Below the pieces are notes generated by a model. It ran no database searches. It saw only the letters and a list, made by a program, of their open reading frames with translations, and had not been told where the DNA came from. Positions 54,843 to 63,739 of a stretch of DNA of 64,000 nucleotides are shown here, one piece after another. The stretch's first letter is position 1; the number at the start of each line of letters is the position of its first letter. The stretch is from NCBI RefSeq assembly GCF_001424125.1, contig NZ_LMQI01000002.1, forward strand, positions 310,001 to 374,000, read 5' to 3'. The position numbers and the translations under genes are program-made. Source of the stretch: Cellulomonas sp. Leaf395. GTDB taxonomy: Bacteria > Actinomycetota > Actinomycetes > Actinomycetales > Cellulomonadaceae.

Positions 54843-55178
54843 ATGCGATTCCTGCTCCTGATCTGCGACGACCCGACCGCCGAGACGTACCGACCCGAGG
54901 ACGACACCATCGTCGACTGGGTGGCGGAGAACGACCGTCGCCACCTCAGCGTGATCGGCGACCGGCTCCGGCCCCCCGCCGACGCCCGCACGGTCCGCGT
55001 GCGCTCGGGACAGCTGCTGGTCACCGACGGACCGTTCGCCGAGACGCAGGAGTCCATCGCCGGCTTCGACGTGCTCGAGTGCGCCGACCTCGACGAGGCA
55101 CTGGAACGCGCGGCGGCGCACCCCATGGCCCGCTTCGGACGCGTCGAGGTCCGGCCGTTCTGGCCCCTGGGGCTGTGA
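54843..55178 (+). CDS. YCII/DGPF-domain protein
   Basis: A 111-aa protein of the YCII-related (DGPF) family: MRFLLLICDDPT, LLVTDGPFAETQESIAGFDVLECADLDEALERAAAHPMARFGRVEVRPF. The DGPFAETKE block is diagnostic. Such proteins often accompany ECF sigma factors, none of which is seen here. The ATG at 54843 has GGAGGA 3-8 nt upstream; a frame start at 54813 is weaker. Function unknown. Confidence 0.9.
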   Translation: MRFLLLICDDPTAETYRPEDDTIVDWVAENDRRHLSVIGDRLRPPADARTVRVRSGQLLVTDGPFAETQESIAGFDVLECADLDEALERAAAHPMARFGRVEVRPFWPLGL

Positions 55179-55305
55179 CGACCGTCTCCTGACAGCGAAA
55201 AACGTCGACCCGCCAGGGCCGCACCGCACAGACTGTGCTCACCGTCCGCGCCGATCACCACCGGCCGCGCCACACTCTTCCCTCTGACACCCGAGGTGTA
55301 CCCCT

Positions 55306-56805
55306 GTGACCGACGAGACCCTGACCACCACCCATCCGCCCTCGGACGCGGCCGCGGCCGCCGGGACCGGCGTGCGCGACCGTCTCGCGGTCCGCCTGCT
55401 GCTGATCTCGACGTTCGTCGTCATCCTCAACGAGACGATCATGGGCGTCGCGCTCCCCCGGCTGATGAGCGACCTGGACATCCCGGCCAGCACGGCCCAG
55501 TGGGTCACCACCGCGTTCATGCTGACGATGGCGATCGTCATCCCCGTGACCGGCTTCGTGATCCAGCGGTTCACCACGCGCGCGGTGTTCCTGGCGGCGA
55601 TGACACTGTTCAGCCTGGGCACCGCGATCTGCGCGCTGGCGCCAGGGTTCGACGCGCTCATCGTCGGCCGCGTCGTGCAGGCGTGCGGCACGGCGATCAT
55701 GCTCCCGCTGCTCATGACGACCGTCATGACCGTGACCCCGCCCGCGAGCCGCGGCCGCACGATGGGCAACATCTCCATCGTCATCTCGGTCGCTCCCGCC
55801 ATCGGGCCGACCATCTCGGGGCTGGTGCTCAGCGTGCTCGACTGGCGCTGGCTGTTCGCGCTGGTGCTGCCGATCGCGATCGGTGCGCTGGCGCTCGGCG
55901 CGGTCCGGCTGCCGAACCTGACCGAGACCCGAAGCGCCCGCGTCGACGTCGGCTCGGTGATCCTCTCGGCCGTCGCGTTCGGCGGGATCGTGTACGGGCT
56001 CAGCGGACTCGGTGCGGTGGCGACGACCGGCATCACGACGACGACCTGGGTGTCGCTCGGCGCCGGCGCGGTCGCGCTGGTGGTCTTCGTGCTGCGCCAG
56101 CTGCAGCTGCAGAAGGTCGACGGCGCGCTCCTGGACCTGCGCACGTTCTCGTCGTCCACGTTCACCGTCTCGGTGGGCGTGATGGCGATCAGCATGATGT
56201 CGCTGTTCGGGACGCTGATCCTGGTGCCCCTCTACGCACAGACGGTGCTCGGGCTCGAGGCGCTGCAGACCGGTCTGCTGCTGCTCCCCGGCGGGCTGCT
56301 CATGGGCCTGCTGGCCCCGAGCGTCGGGCGCGCGTACGACCGGGTCGGTCCGCGGCCGCTGCTCGTCCCGGGGGCGATCGTCGTGAGCGCCAGCGCGTGG
56401 GGCTTCACCCTCCTGGGCGCGACGAGCTCGCCGTGGCTCATGCTCGCGTGCCACGTCACGCTCAGCGCGGGCCTGGCCCTGATGTTCACGCCGCTGTTCA
56501 CCTCAGCGCTGGGTGCGCTGCCGATGCACCTGTACTCGCACGGCAGCGCGATGGTCGGCACGGTGCAGCAGGTGGCCGGGGCCGCCGGCACGGCGCTGTT
56601 CGTCACCGTGCTCACCGCGCAGAGCGCCACGCTGCTGGCCGGTGGGTCCGAAGCGGTCGACGCGACCGCGGGCGGGATCCACGCGGCGTTCCTGGTGGGC
56701 GCGGTGATCTCCCTGGCGGCGATCCCTGCCGCGTTCTTCGTCAAGGCCGCTCCGTCACCGCACGGCGCACCGGTCGACGAGGCGGCGCCCGCCCTGGCGC
56801 ACTGA
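55306..56805 (+). CDS. MFS exporter, DHA2 (EmrB/QacA) family
   Basis: A 499-aa 14-helix drug:H+ antiporter. Motif A-like and family blocks: LLISTFVVILNETIMGVALPRLMSDL, STAQWVTTAFMLTMAIVIPVTGFVIQRF, LGTAICALAPGFDALIVGRVVQACGTAIMLPLLMTTVMTVTPPASRGRTMGN, and AIGPTISGLVLSVLDWRWLFALVLPI. GTG start with GAGGTG about 7 nt upstream. No adjacent regulator on the same unit; substrate unknown. Confidence 0.93.
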   Translation: MTDETLTTTHPPSDAAAAAGTGVRDRLAVRLLLISTFVVILNETIMGVALPRLMSDLDIPASTAQWVTTAFMLTMAIVIPVTGFVIQRFTTRAVFLAAMTLFSLGTAICALAPGFDALIVGRVVQACGTAIMLPLLMTTVMTVTPPASRGRTMGNISIVISVAPAIGPTISGLVLSVLDWRWLFALVLPIAIGALALGAVRLPNLTETRSARVDVGSVILSAVAFGGIVYGLSGLGAVATTGITTTTWVSLGAGAVALVVFVLRQLQLQKVDGALLDLRTFSSSTFTVSVGVMAISMMSLFGTLILVPLYAQTVLGLEALQTGLLLLPGGLLMGLLAPSVGRAYDRVGPRPLLVPGAIVVSASAWGFTLLGATSSPWLMLACHVTLSAGLALMFTPLFTSALGALPMHLYSHGSAMVGTVQQVAGAAGTALFVTVLTAQSATLLAGGSEAVDATAGGIHAAFLVGAVISLAAIPAAFFVKAAPSPHGAPVDEAAPALAH

Positions 56806-56872
56806 CTACGCTGGGGTCCTCGGTGGAACGACCGCCGGGGACCCCAGCGCAGCACTCCGTGGAGGACCGACC

Positions 56873-57103
56873 ATGAGCTACCCGGTGATCGAGCGTCGCG
56901 AGGACGACGGGTCGGGCACGCCCGGTCGCATGCTCAGCGTCGTCTTCCCCGCCATCCTCTTCCTGCTGGGTCTCGCCCTGTTCGCGGTGGCCTTCAATGT
57001 CGACGACTGGGGCGCGTGGGTGTTCGCCGGTGGCATCGCCGCCGTCTCGCTCGCGTTCGCGATCCCGACGACGATCCTGCCGGCGCTCGAGGACCGCGCC
57101 TGA
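56873..57103 (+). CDS. small membrane protein, two helices
   Basis: A 76-aa protein: polar acidic start (YPVIERREDDGSG), helices MLSVVFPAILFLLGLALFAVAF and WGAWVFAGGIAAVSLAFAIP. No family recognised. ATG with a GGAGGACC site. TACGCT at 56808-56813 is a plausible -10, giving a leader of about 50 nt. Convergent with the DUF1992 gene, 4 bp apart. Confidence 0.72.
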   Translation: MSYPVIERREDDGSGTPGRMLSVVFPAILFLLGLALFAVAFNVDDWGAWVFAGGIAAVSLAFAIPTTILPALEDRA

Positions 57104-57107
57104 CGCG

Positions 57108-57668
57108 TCAGCTCGCCGACCGGCGGCGCCAGAGGTAGCTGCCACGACGGCGCTGACGGACCGGCTCCGGCTCCGGTGGCGGCTCCGGCGCCCGGCGTCG
57201 CGCGTGCCACTCGCGGACCTCGCGGTCGACGTCCCGCAGCGGCGTGACCACGGGCGGACCGCCCATCAGCTGACGCCGCGCTGACACGATCCGGGCGTTG
57301 AACTCCTCGACGGCGGCGCGCACGTCGTCCTCGGTGTGCAGCGCATCCAGCCGGTCCGCCATGACCGTGTCGTCCTTGCGCAGCTGGATCGCCTCCGGCA
57401 GGACGCCCGAGATCTGCTCCCGCTCGATGAGCGCCTTGAGCCACCAGTCCGGGTCGTGCCGGGCGATGCCCGGGATCGGTTTGCCGGCCAGGGGCAGGTC
57501 GTCGAACTCGCCTCGAGCGATCGCCTGGTCGATGACGACGTCGACCCACTGGTGCCGGTTCTCCATCCGGCCCCGCGGCGGAGCGGGCTGCTGCGGGTCG
57601 TGCTCGCCCTTCGAGTCGCGCTCCACGCGGTACCGGGCCGCGTCGCGCACCGGGTCGTGCTCGGGCAT
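57108..57668 (-). CDS. DUF1992 (DnaJ-like C28 homology domain) protein
   Basis: A 186-aa protein with the DUF1992 domain: WVDVVIDQAIARGEFDDLPLAGKPIPGI near residues 40-68 and the following HDPDWWLKALIEREQISGVLPEAIQLRKD. The C-terminus is basic and proline-rich (RRRAPEPPPEPEP). Found across bacteria and in eukaryotic DNAJC28, without a J domain; function unknown. ATG at 57668 with GGAGGTG upstream. Confidence 0.9.
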   Translation of the reverse strand: MPEHDPVRDAARYRVERDSKGEHDPQQPAPPRGRMENRHQWVDVVIDQAIARGEFDDLPLAGKPIPGIARHDPDWWLKALIEREQISGVLPEAIQLRKDDTVMADRLDALHTEDDVRAAVEEFNARIVSARRQLMGGPPVVTPLRDVDREVREWHARRRAPEPPPEPEPVRQRRRGSYLWRRRSAS

Positions 57669-57720
57669 CGTCACCTCCGGAACTCGTCGCCACCACGCTA
57701 CGACGACGAGTGGACCCCTG

Positions 57721-59046
57721 TCAGTGCGGCAGCCGCAGCTCGGCCCGCAGCCCGCCGAGGTCGGCGGCCCCGAGCACGACGTCGCCGCCCTGCTCGCGCG
57801 CGATCTCGCGGGCGATCGCGAGCCCCAGCCCGCTGCCGCCCTCGTCTCGCTGACGTGCCTCGTCCAGCCGCACGAACCTCTCGAACACGCGCTCGCGGTC
57901 CCCCGGGTCGAGCCCGGCACCGTCGTCGTCCACCCGCACGGACCCGTCGGCGACAACCACCTCGACCCGGGACCCCGCGTGCCGGACGGCGTTGTCGACG
58001 AGGTTGCGCAGCACGCGACCGACCGCGGCGGCGTCCCCGCGGGCGTGCCCGGCGCCGGTGACGGTCACGGGTTCGGTCGGCCGCACGACGTCCCGCGCGA
58101 CCGCGGCGAGGTCGAGCTCCTCGTGCGCCATCGGGGTGGACCCCACCCGGGCGAGCAGCAGAAGGTCGTCCACCAGCGCCTGCATCCGCAGCACCTCGCC
58201 CTCGAGCTCGGCCGCCAGCTCGTCGGTCCGGTAGGACTGCGGGTGAGCCCGCGCGACCTCGACGCTGGTCCGCAGGGCGGCCAGCGGGGAACGCAGCTCG
58301 TGCGCGGCGTCCGCGACGAACGCCCGCTGCCGCGCGGCACCGGCCTCGAGCCGGTCGAGCATCGAGTTGAGCGTGCGCGCAAGGGCGCCGAGCTCGTCGT
58401 CGCGGGCCGGGACCGGCAGCGAGCCGGGACCGCCCGACGACGCCACGAGTGCTGCTCCGCGCCTCAGCTCCTCGACCGGTCGCAGCGCCCGGCCGAGGAT
58501 CAGCCAGACGACCAGGCCCAACGCCACGGTGAGCAGCGGCACGACCACCGCGAGCGCGACCCGGAGCGCGTCGATCACCCCCTGGACCTCGGTCAGCGGC
58601 ACGGTCGCGACGACCGTCACCGGCTCGCCACGGTGGGTCGCGCCCTCCACGGCGACACGGGCGACGTCGTCGTAGGCGCTGCGGTCGGTCGTCGAGACGC
58701 CGGTCAGCTCCGCCAGGACGTCCTGCGGCAGCACGGGCAGCGTCCGGCTCGCGTTCGGGGACGTGGCGAGCACGGCGCCGCCGGCGTCGATGAGCTGCGC
58801 GATCTCCCCCGGCTCGGCGACCGGCAACGTCTCGGGCAGACGGTCGTCGGACGCGAGCGCGGACACGGTGGCGGCGCGGTCGCGGACCACGTCGTCGAGG
58901 GCGTCGATGCGCGTGCTGCGCAGGACGGTGGTGAGCGCGATCGCCCCGACGACGAGCGCCACGCACAGCGCCCCCGATGCGAGCAGCGTCAGCCGCAGCC
59001 GCAGCGACGCCCCCCGGCGCACCGGGACCGTCACCGGGTCGGTCAC
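57721..59046 (-). CDS. sensor histidine kinase, HAMP/HisKA type
   Basis: A 441-aa membrane kinase: first helix LLASGALCVALVVGAIALTTVL, an extracellular sensor of ~120 residues, second helix VALAVVVPLLTVALGLVVWLIL, HAMP, then HisKA site FVADAAHELRSPLAALRTSVEVA and HATPase blocks NLVDNAVRHAG, VDDDGAGLDPGDRERVFERFVR and GGSGLGLAIAREIAREQGG. GTG start 2 bp after the regulator stop, so co-transcribed with it. The adjacent divergent secreted protein and ABC exporter are plausible targets. Confidence 0.93.
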   Translation of the reverse strand: MTDPVTVPVRRGASLRLRLTLLASGALCVALVVGAIALTTVLRSTRIDALDDVVRDRAATVSALASDDRLPETLPVAEPGEIAQLIDAGGAVLATSPNASRTLPVLPQDVLAELTGVSTTDRSAYDDVARVAVEGATHRGEPVTVVATVPLTEVQGVIDALRVALAVVVPLLTVALGLVVWLILGRALRPVEELRRGAALVASSGGPGSLPVPARDDELGALARTLNSMLDRLEAGAARQRAFVADAAHELRSPLAALRTSVEVARAHPQSYRTDELAAELEGEVLRMQALVDDLLLLARVGSTPMAHEELDLAAVARDVVRPTEPVTVTGAGHARGDAAAVGRVLRNLVDNAVRHAGSRVEVVVADGSVRVDDDGAGLDPGDRERVFERFVRLDEARQRDEGGSGLGLAIAREIAREQGGDVVLGAADLGGLRAELRLPH

Positions 59047-59048
59047 GG

Positions 59049-59702
59049 TCAGCCCGCCACGCGGTACCCGGCACCGCGGACCGTCTCGACGGTCTGGCGG
59101 CCGAGCTTGCGGCGCAGGTAGCCGACGTAGACCTCGACCACGTTGACGTCCTCGCCGGTGCCGTCCCACACGTGGTCACGCAGCTCGACCTTGCCGACGA
59201 CCCGGTCGGCGTGGTGCATCAGGTACTCGAGCAGCGCGAGCTCGCGGGTGGTCAGCGCCACGTCCTCGCCCGACCGGGTCACGCGCCGGGTCGCCGGGTC
59301 GAGGACCAGGTCGCCGACGGTCAGCACCGGCGGGCGCACGTCGCCCTGCCGCCGCAGGAGGGCTCGTAGCCGCGCGACGAGGACGACGAACGCGAACGGT
59401 TTGGTCAGGTAGTCGTCGGCGCCGACATCGAGCCCGTCGGCGACGTCGTACTCGCCGTCCTTGGCACTGAGCATGAGGACGGGCGTCCACACGTCCTGGG
59501 CGCGCAGCTCGGTGACGACGTCGTACCCGTTGCGCCGCGGGAGCATCACGTCGAGCACGATGACGTCGTAGCCGCCCTGGGAGGCGAGCTCGAGACCGCG
59601 CACCCCGTCGAACGCGACGTCGACGGCGAAGCCCTCGGCGGTCAGCCCGCGGTGCAGCGCACGCACCAGACCGCGCTCGTCGTCCACCACCAGAACCCGC
59701 AT
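59049..59702 (-). CDS. OmpR/PhoB-family response regulator
   Basis: A 217-aa regulator: receiver with VVDDERGLV, phospho-acceptor D51 in VIVLDVMLPRRNGYDVV, conserved MLSAKDGEYDVADGLDVGADDYLTKPFAF; C-terminal winged helix with LTTRELALLEYLMHHADRVVGKVELRDHVWD and VEVYVGYLRRKLGRQTVETVRGAGYRVAG. ATG start at 59702. First gene of the two-component operon, divergent from the LolA-like gene 83 bp away. Confidence 0.95.
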   Translation of the reverse strand: MRVLVVDDERGLVRALHRGLTAEGFAVDVAFDGVRGLELASQGGYDVIVLDVMLPRRNGYDVVTELRAQDVWTPVLMLSAKDGEYDVADGLDVGADDYLTKPFAFVVLVARLRALLRRQGDVRPPVLTVGDLVLDPATRRVTRSGEDVALTTRELALLEYLMHHADRVVGKVELRDHVWDGTGEDVNVVEVYVGYLRRKLGRQTVETVRGAGYRVAG

Positions 59703-59785
59703 GATCCGAGCATCCCATCCGGTGCCCACGCCCAGGTCGTCGCGCTCTCAGGATGCCCTCAGCAGGCATGACGCACAGTGGAGCC

Positions 59786-61027
59786 ATGACCGACTCCCGT
59801 CACACCCTCTCCCCCAGAAGCCGCTGGGCCGTCCCCGTGGTCGCCGCCGTCGCGGTGGGCCTCGCGTTCGCCGCGCCCCCGCTGTTCGCGTCGGCCGACG
59901 ACGCCGGCCTGCCGACCATCAGTCCCGAAGAGCTCGCCACGCAGGTGGCGGCCGCCGAGCCGTCGCCGCTGTCCGGCACGGTCGTCTACACCGCGCGCCT
60001 CGGGCTGCCGGCCCTCCCGTTCGGTGAGGTCGGCGGTGCCGACCCCGTCGCCCTGCTCGGTGGCAGCTCGACGATGCGGGTCTGGTCGGACGGTGGAGAG
60101 CGGTCCCGCGTCGCGCTGCTGGGGGCGACGTCGGAGTTCTCGGTGGTGCAGGACGGCCCGGAGGCATGGACGTACTCCAGCACCGACGACGCGGTCGTGC
60201 ACTACAGCCTGACCGCGGCCGACGCCGCCCGGTATGACGAGCTGGCAGCGCAGGCGGAGGCCGGTGACCTGCCCGTGCAGGGCGACCTGCCCACGCCGGA
60301 GGAGGCCGGTCGGCAGGCGGTCGGGATGGCCAGGCTCACCTCGACCGTGACGCTCGACGCGCAGACCGAGGTCGCCGGGCGGCCCGCCTACCAGCTGGTG
60401 GTGACGCCGACCAGCGACACGACCCTGGTCGGGAGGATCGTGGTGGCCGTGGACGCCGAGACCTCGACCCCGCTGCGGGTGCAGGTGTGGAGCACGTCCG
60501 ACACCCAGACGCCCGCTCTGGAGATCGGGTTCACCGACGTCTCGTTCACGACGCCGGCCGACTCGGTCCTCGCGTTCTCGGCCCCGGCCGGGTCGTCGAC
60601 CCGCGAGGTCGTCGTCCCGCTGCCGGAGGTGCCCGCCGAGGCGACGACGGCGACTCCGGACAAGGAGCTGCCGGAGGGCGTCACCGTCAGCGGCACCGGC
60701 TGGGACACCGTCGTGCAGGCCTCGGGGCTCGACGTGGCCGCCCTGGTCGCCGGTGACCCGTCGGCCGCGGCCAGCCTGCCCGGCGTCGACAAGACGTTCG
60801 GCTCGCAGGGTGCCGCGGACCTCTACTCGGAGTTCGTGCCGGAGGAGGGGTCCGGGTCGCCGATGGGTGACCTCGACACCACCGCGCTGTACGAGACCCT
60901 GACGACCGAGGTGCCCGAGGGGCGGCTGCTGTCCTCCGCGCTCCTGTCGGTGCTGGTCACCGACGACGGCCGCGTGCTGGTCGGCGCGGTGCCCGGCGCC
61001 ACGCTCCAGGCCCTGGCGGCCCAGTGA
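59786..61027 (+). CDS. LolA-like secreted or membrane-anchored protein
   Basis: A 413-aa protein with an N-terminal signal/anchor (SRWAVPVVAAVAVGLAFAAPPLFASA) and a LolA/RseB-like beta-barrel half: TISPEELATQVAAAEPSPLSGTVVYTARLGLPALP, MRVWSDGGERSRVALLGATSEFSVVQDGPEAWTYSS, VAGRPAYQLVVTPTSDTTLVGRIVVAVDAETSTPLRVQVWS. In actinobacteria such proteins resemble RseB-type sensors; the ligand is unknown. CACAGT stands 6 nt before the ATG. Its stop overlaps the ABC ATPase start by 4 bp, so it is coupled to the exporter. Confidence 0.82.
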   Translation: MTDSRHTLSPRSRWAVPVVAAVAVGLAFAAPPLFASADDAGLPTISPEELATQVAAAEPSPLSGTVVYTARLGLPALPFGEVGGADPVALLGGSSTMRVWSDGGERSRVALLGATSEFSVVQDGPEAWTYSSTDDAVVHYSLTAADAARYDELAAQAEAGDLPVQGDLPTPEEAGRQAVGMARLTSTVTLDAQTEVAGRPAYQLVVTPTSDTTLVGRIVVAVDAETSTPLRVQVWSTSDTQTPALEIGFTDVSFTTPADSVLAFSAPAGSSTREVVVPLPEVPAEATTATPDKELPEGVTVSGTGWDTVVQASGLDVAALVAGDPSAAASLPGVDKTFGSQGAADLYSEFVPEEGSGSPMGDLDTTALYETLTTEVPEGRLLSSALLSVLVTDDGRVLVGAVPGATLQALAAQ

Positions 61028-62019
61028 CGGACCCGACGACGGGAGCCGCACCCTCCGGTGCGGCTTCTGTCGCGTCCCCGGACGGCCTCGCCATCTCGAC
61101 CGACGGGCTCACGAAGCGGTTCCGCTCCGGGCAGGTGGCGGTCGCCGGCATCGACCTGCGCGTCCCGCGCGGTGCCGTGTACGGCTTCATCGGCCCCAAC
61201 GGCTCCGGCAAGACGACGACCATCCGCATGCTGCTGGGGCTGGTGCGGCCGACGAGCGGGCGCGCGTTCCTGCTGGGCGGCGAGATGCCGGGGGCCGGCT
61301 CCGACGTGCTGCCACGCGTCGGCGCGCTCGTCGAGGGACCGGCCTTCCACCCGTACCTGACCGGCTCGGCCAACCTCGCGCGGCTGGAGGCCAGCGACGC
61401 GACGGCCGATCCCCGCACCTCCCGGCAGCGCGCCGCCGAGGCGCTCGACCGCGTCGGGCTGGCCGCTGCGGCCGGCAAGCCGTACCGGCAGTACTCGCTC
61501 GGCATGAAGCAGCGGCTCGGGCTCGCGGCGGCCCTGCTGCGGCCTCGCGACCTGCTGGTGCTCGACGAGCCGACCAACGGCCTCGACCCGCAGGGCACGC
61601 GTGAGGTCCGCCACCTGGTGCGCGAGCTCGCCCTGAACGGCACGACCGTGCTGGTCTCGTCGCACCTGCTGGCCGAGATCGAGCAGGTGTGCAGCCACAT
61701 CGGGATCATGAGCAGCGGGCACCTGCTGCTCCAGGGCGACCGCGCCGACCTCATCTCCCGCGGCCTGCCGCGGCTGTCGGTGCAGACGTCGGCTGACCAC
61801 GTCGGCGCCGCGGCGGAGGTCCTGACCGGGCTCGGCCTCACCGACGTGCAGGCCACGGGGGTCACGGTCTCCGCGCTGCTGGGCGCCGTGCCGCCCGAGA
61901 AGGTGTCGGCCGCGCTCGTGCACGGGGGCGTCGACCTGCTGGGCCTCGAGGTCCGCCGACCGAATCTCGAGCAGATCTTCGTCGAGCTGACCGGGGAGGG
62001 CTTCGATGTCGCTCGTTGA
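61024..62019 (+). CDS. ABC exporter ATPase
   Basis: A 331-aa ATPase of the BcrA/DrrA-type exporters: Walker A GPNGSGKTTTIRMLLGL near residue 60, signature YSLGMKQRLGLAAALL, Walker B LLVLDEPTNGLDPQG, H-loop VSSHLLAEIEQV, and the C-terminal ~90-residue domain typical of this group ending NLEQIFVELTGEGFDVAR. GTG start coupled to the LolA-like gene. It works with the permease that overlaps its 3' end. Confidence 0.93.
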   Translation: MTDPTTGAAPSGAASVASPDGLAISTDGLTKRFRSGQVAVAGIDLRVPRGAVYGFIGPNGSGKTTTIRMLLGLVRPTSGRAFLLGGEMPGAGSDVLPRVGALVEGPAFHPYLTGSANLARLEASDATADPRTSRQRAAEALDRVGLAAAAGKPYRQYSLGMKQRLGLAAALLRPRDLLVLDEPTNGLDPQGTREVRHLVRELALNGTTVLVSSHLLAEIEQVCSHIGIMSSGHLLLQGDRADLISRGLPRLSVQTSADHVGAAAEVLTGLGLTDVQATGVTVSALLGAVPPEKVSAALVHGGVDLLGLEVRRPNLEQIFVELTGEGFDVAR

Positions 62020-62866
62020 GACGGCTCCGCCGATCAGGCCACTGCGAGGATCGCTCGCGCGGCTGGTCCGCAGCGAGCTCCGCCTCGTCCTGGGCCGCCG
62101 GCGCAACCTGGTCCTGCTGGCCGGGCTCTCCCTGGTCCCCCTGCTGCTGGGCACCGTGCTGTTCCTCTCCCAGGACACCGCCCTCAGCGGCCAGGGGCCC
62201 GGGTTCGTCGGTCGGGTGACCGGCAACGGGCTGTTCCTCGTGGTCGCGTCCCTGTTCCTGTGCCTGCCGTTCCTGCTGCCGCTGACCATCGGGATCGCGT
62301 CCGGCGACGCCATCGCGGGCGAGGCGTCCGCCGGCACCCTGCGCTACCTGCTGACCGTGCCCGTCGCGCGCGGACGGCTGCTCGCCGTCAAGGCCGTCGG
62401 CGCCCTGACGTTCGCGGCGTCCGCCGTGCTGGCCATCGCGGTCGTCGGCATCGTGGCCGGCGCGGCGTACTTCGGTCTGCGCGGCATCACCCTGCTGTCC
62501 GGGACCACCGTCTCCCTGGGCGACGGCATCCTGCGCATCGCCGCGGTCGTCGTCTACGTCGGGCTGTCGATGACCGGCCTCGTCGCGGTCGGGCTGTTCT
62601 ACTCGACGCTCACCGAGGTGCCGGTCGGCGCGATGGCCGCGACGGTCGTCACCGCGATCGTCTGCGGCGTCCTCGACCAGCTCCCGCAGCTGGCCACGAT
62701 CGCGCCCGCGCTGCTGACCCACCACTGGCTCGACTTCGCCGAGTTCCTCCGCCTCGAACCGGACTGGGGCGTGCTCGGTCAGGGGCTCGCCCTGCAGGCG
62801 GCGTGGGTGGTGATCTTCGGGGCGCTGGCGTGGAGCCGGTTCACGACGGCGGACGTGTCGAGCTGA
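62006..62866 (+). CDS. ABC exporter permease (ABC-2 type)
   Basis: A 286-aa permease with six hydrophobic helices: LVRSELRLVLGRRRNLVLLAGLSLVPLLLGTVLFL near the start, IASGDAIAGEASAGTLRYLLTVPVARGRLLAVKAVGALTF (the ABC-2 'EXX..G' loop), and VGLFYSTLTEVPVGAMAATVVTAIVCGVL. The ATG at 62006 overlaps the ATPase by 14 bp and has a GGGGAGGG site. Substrate unknown; partner secreted protein and two-component system suggest an envelope-stress or antimicrobial-response exporter. Confidence 0.9.
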   Translation: MSLVETAPPIRPLRGSLARLVRSELRLVLGRRRNLVLLAGLSLVPLLLGTVLFLSQDTALSGQGPGFVGRVTGNGLFLVVASLFLCLPFLLPLTIGIASGDAIAGEASAGTLRYLLTVPVARGRLLAVKAVGALTFAASAVLAIAVVGIVAGAAYFGLRGITLLSGTTVSLGDGILRIAAVVVYVGLSMTGLVAVGLFYSTLTEVPVGAMAATVVTAIVCGVLDQLPQLATIAPALLTHHWLDFAEFLRLEPDWGVLGQGLALQAAWVVIFGALAWSRFTTADVSS

Positions 62867-62876
62867 CCTCTGGGGC

Positions 62877-62908
62877 TTGACCTTCGACTCGACTTGAAGG
62901 TTTACCGT
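62877..62908 (+). promoter_or_regulatory. MerR-type promoter with 20-bp spacer and operator dyad
   Basis: TTGACC (62877-62882) and TACCGT (62903-62908) are separated by 20 bp, the overlong spacing typical of MerR-controlled promoters. The spacer is filled by an inverted repeat ACCTTC-N10-GAAGGT (62880-62901). The ATG lies 6 nt after the -10, so the mRNA is probably leaderless. Confidence 0.8.
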
Positions 62909-62914
62909 CGTGGC

Positions 62915-63685
62915 ATGACCTACCGCATCGCTGAAGCCGCAGAGCTGGTCGGGGTCCCTGCCACGACGTTGCGCTACTACGAGGACATCGGTCTGATCGA
63001 CCAGCCCGCCCGCACGGGGAACGGGTACCGGTCCTACGACGACGCCGACCTCGCGCGGCTGCGTTTCATCACCGCCACCAAGAACCTCGGCATCCCCTTG
63101 GGCGACGTCGCGGAGCTGGTCACGGCGTACGACGTCGAGGACTGCTCGTCCGTGGCGCACCAGGTCGTGGAGATGGTCGCCACGCGGCTGGCCGAGACCC
63201 AGGAGCGCATCGGCGAGCTCGTGGGCTTGGCCGCCGAGCTGCAGACGGTCTCCGCGCGGCTCGCTGACGCACCCACCTCGGGTCCCTGCGGGGACGGGTG
63301 CCCGTGCGCGACCGCGGCACCTGCCCCGCTGGCCGACCGGCGGACGCTCGTCCCGCTGACCCGCGGTCCGGCCGTCCCAGCGCCGGATGCACCGGTGATC
63401 GCGTGCTCCCTGGACGCCGGCTCGATGCCGGACCGGATCTCCGACTGGCAGGCGCTCGTCGCCCAGGCGGTGAGACGCGAGCCGATCACGGGCGGTATGG
63501 CCCTGCAGTTCGGCGCCTCGCCCGAGCTCGTCGCGGAGGTCGCCCGGCTCGCCGCCGCCGAACAGGACTGCTGCACCTTCTTCACCTTCACCCTGCAGAT
63601 GACCACCGGCCAGGTTCGCCTCGAGGTCCAGGCGCCGGACGACGCCGTCGACGTCGTGGCGGCGATGTTCGGCACCGCCGCCTGA
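62915..63685 (+). CDS. MerR-family regulator with fused C-terminal domain
   Basis: A 256-aa regulator. N-terminal winged helix: YRIAEAAELVGVPATTLRYYEDIGLI and NGYRSYDDADLARLRFI; a coiled dimer helix to ~residue 115. Then GPCGDGCPCATA, a cysteine-rich linker, and a ~95-residue C-terminal domain (VIACSLDAGSMPDRISDWQAL ... AAAEQDCCTFFTFTL) with a CC pair, larger than classical MerR proteins. The cysteines suggest a metal or thiol ligand. The promoter carries a dyad, so autoregulation is expected. YnfA follows on the same strand. Confidence 0.9.
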   Translation: MTYRIAEAAELVGVPATTLRYYEDIGLIDQPARTGNGYRSYDDADLARLRFITATKNLGIPLGDVAELVTAYDVEDCSSVAHQVVEMVATRLAETQERIGELVGLAAELQTVSARLADAPTSGPCGDGCPCATAAPAPLADRRTLVPLTRGPAVPAPDAPVIACSLDAGSMPDRISDWQALVAQAVRREPITGGMALQFGASPELVAEVARLAAAEQDCCTFFTFTLQMTTGQVRLEVQAPDDAVDVVAAMFGTAA

Positions 63686-63739
63686 GTCCGCCCGATCGAG
63701 CGCGCCGCGTCCGCACCCTGACCCCGCGAGACTGCTCCC

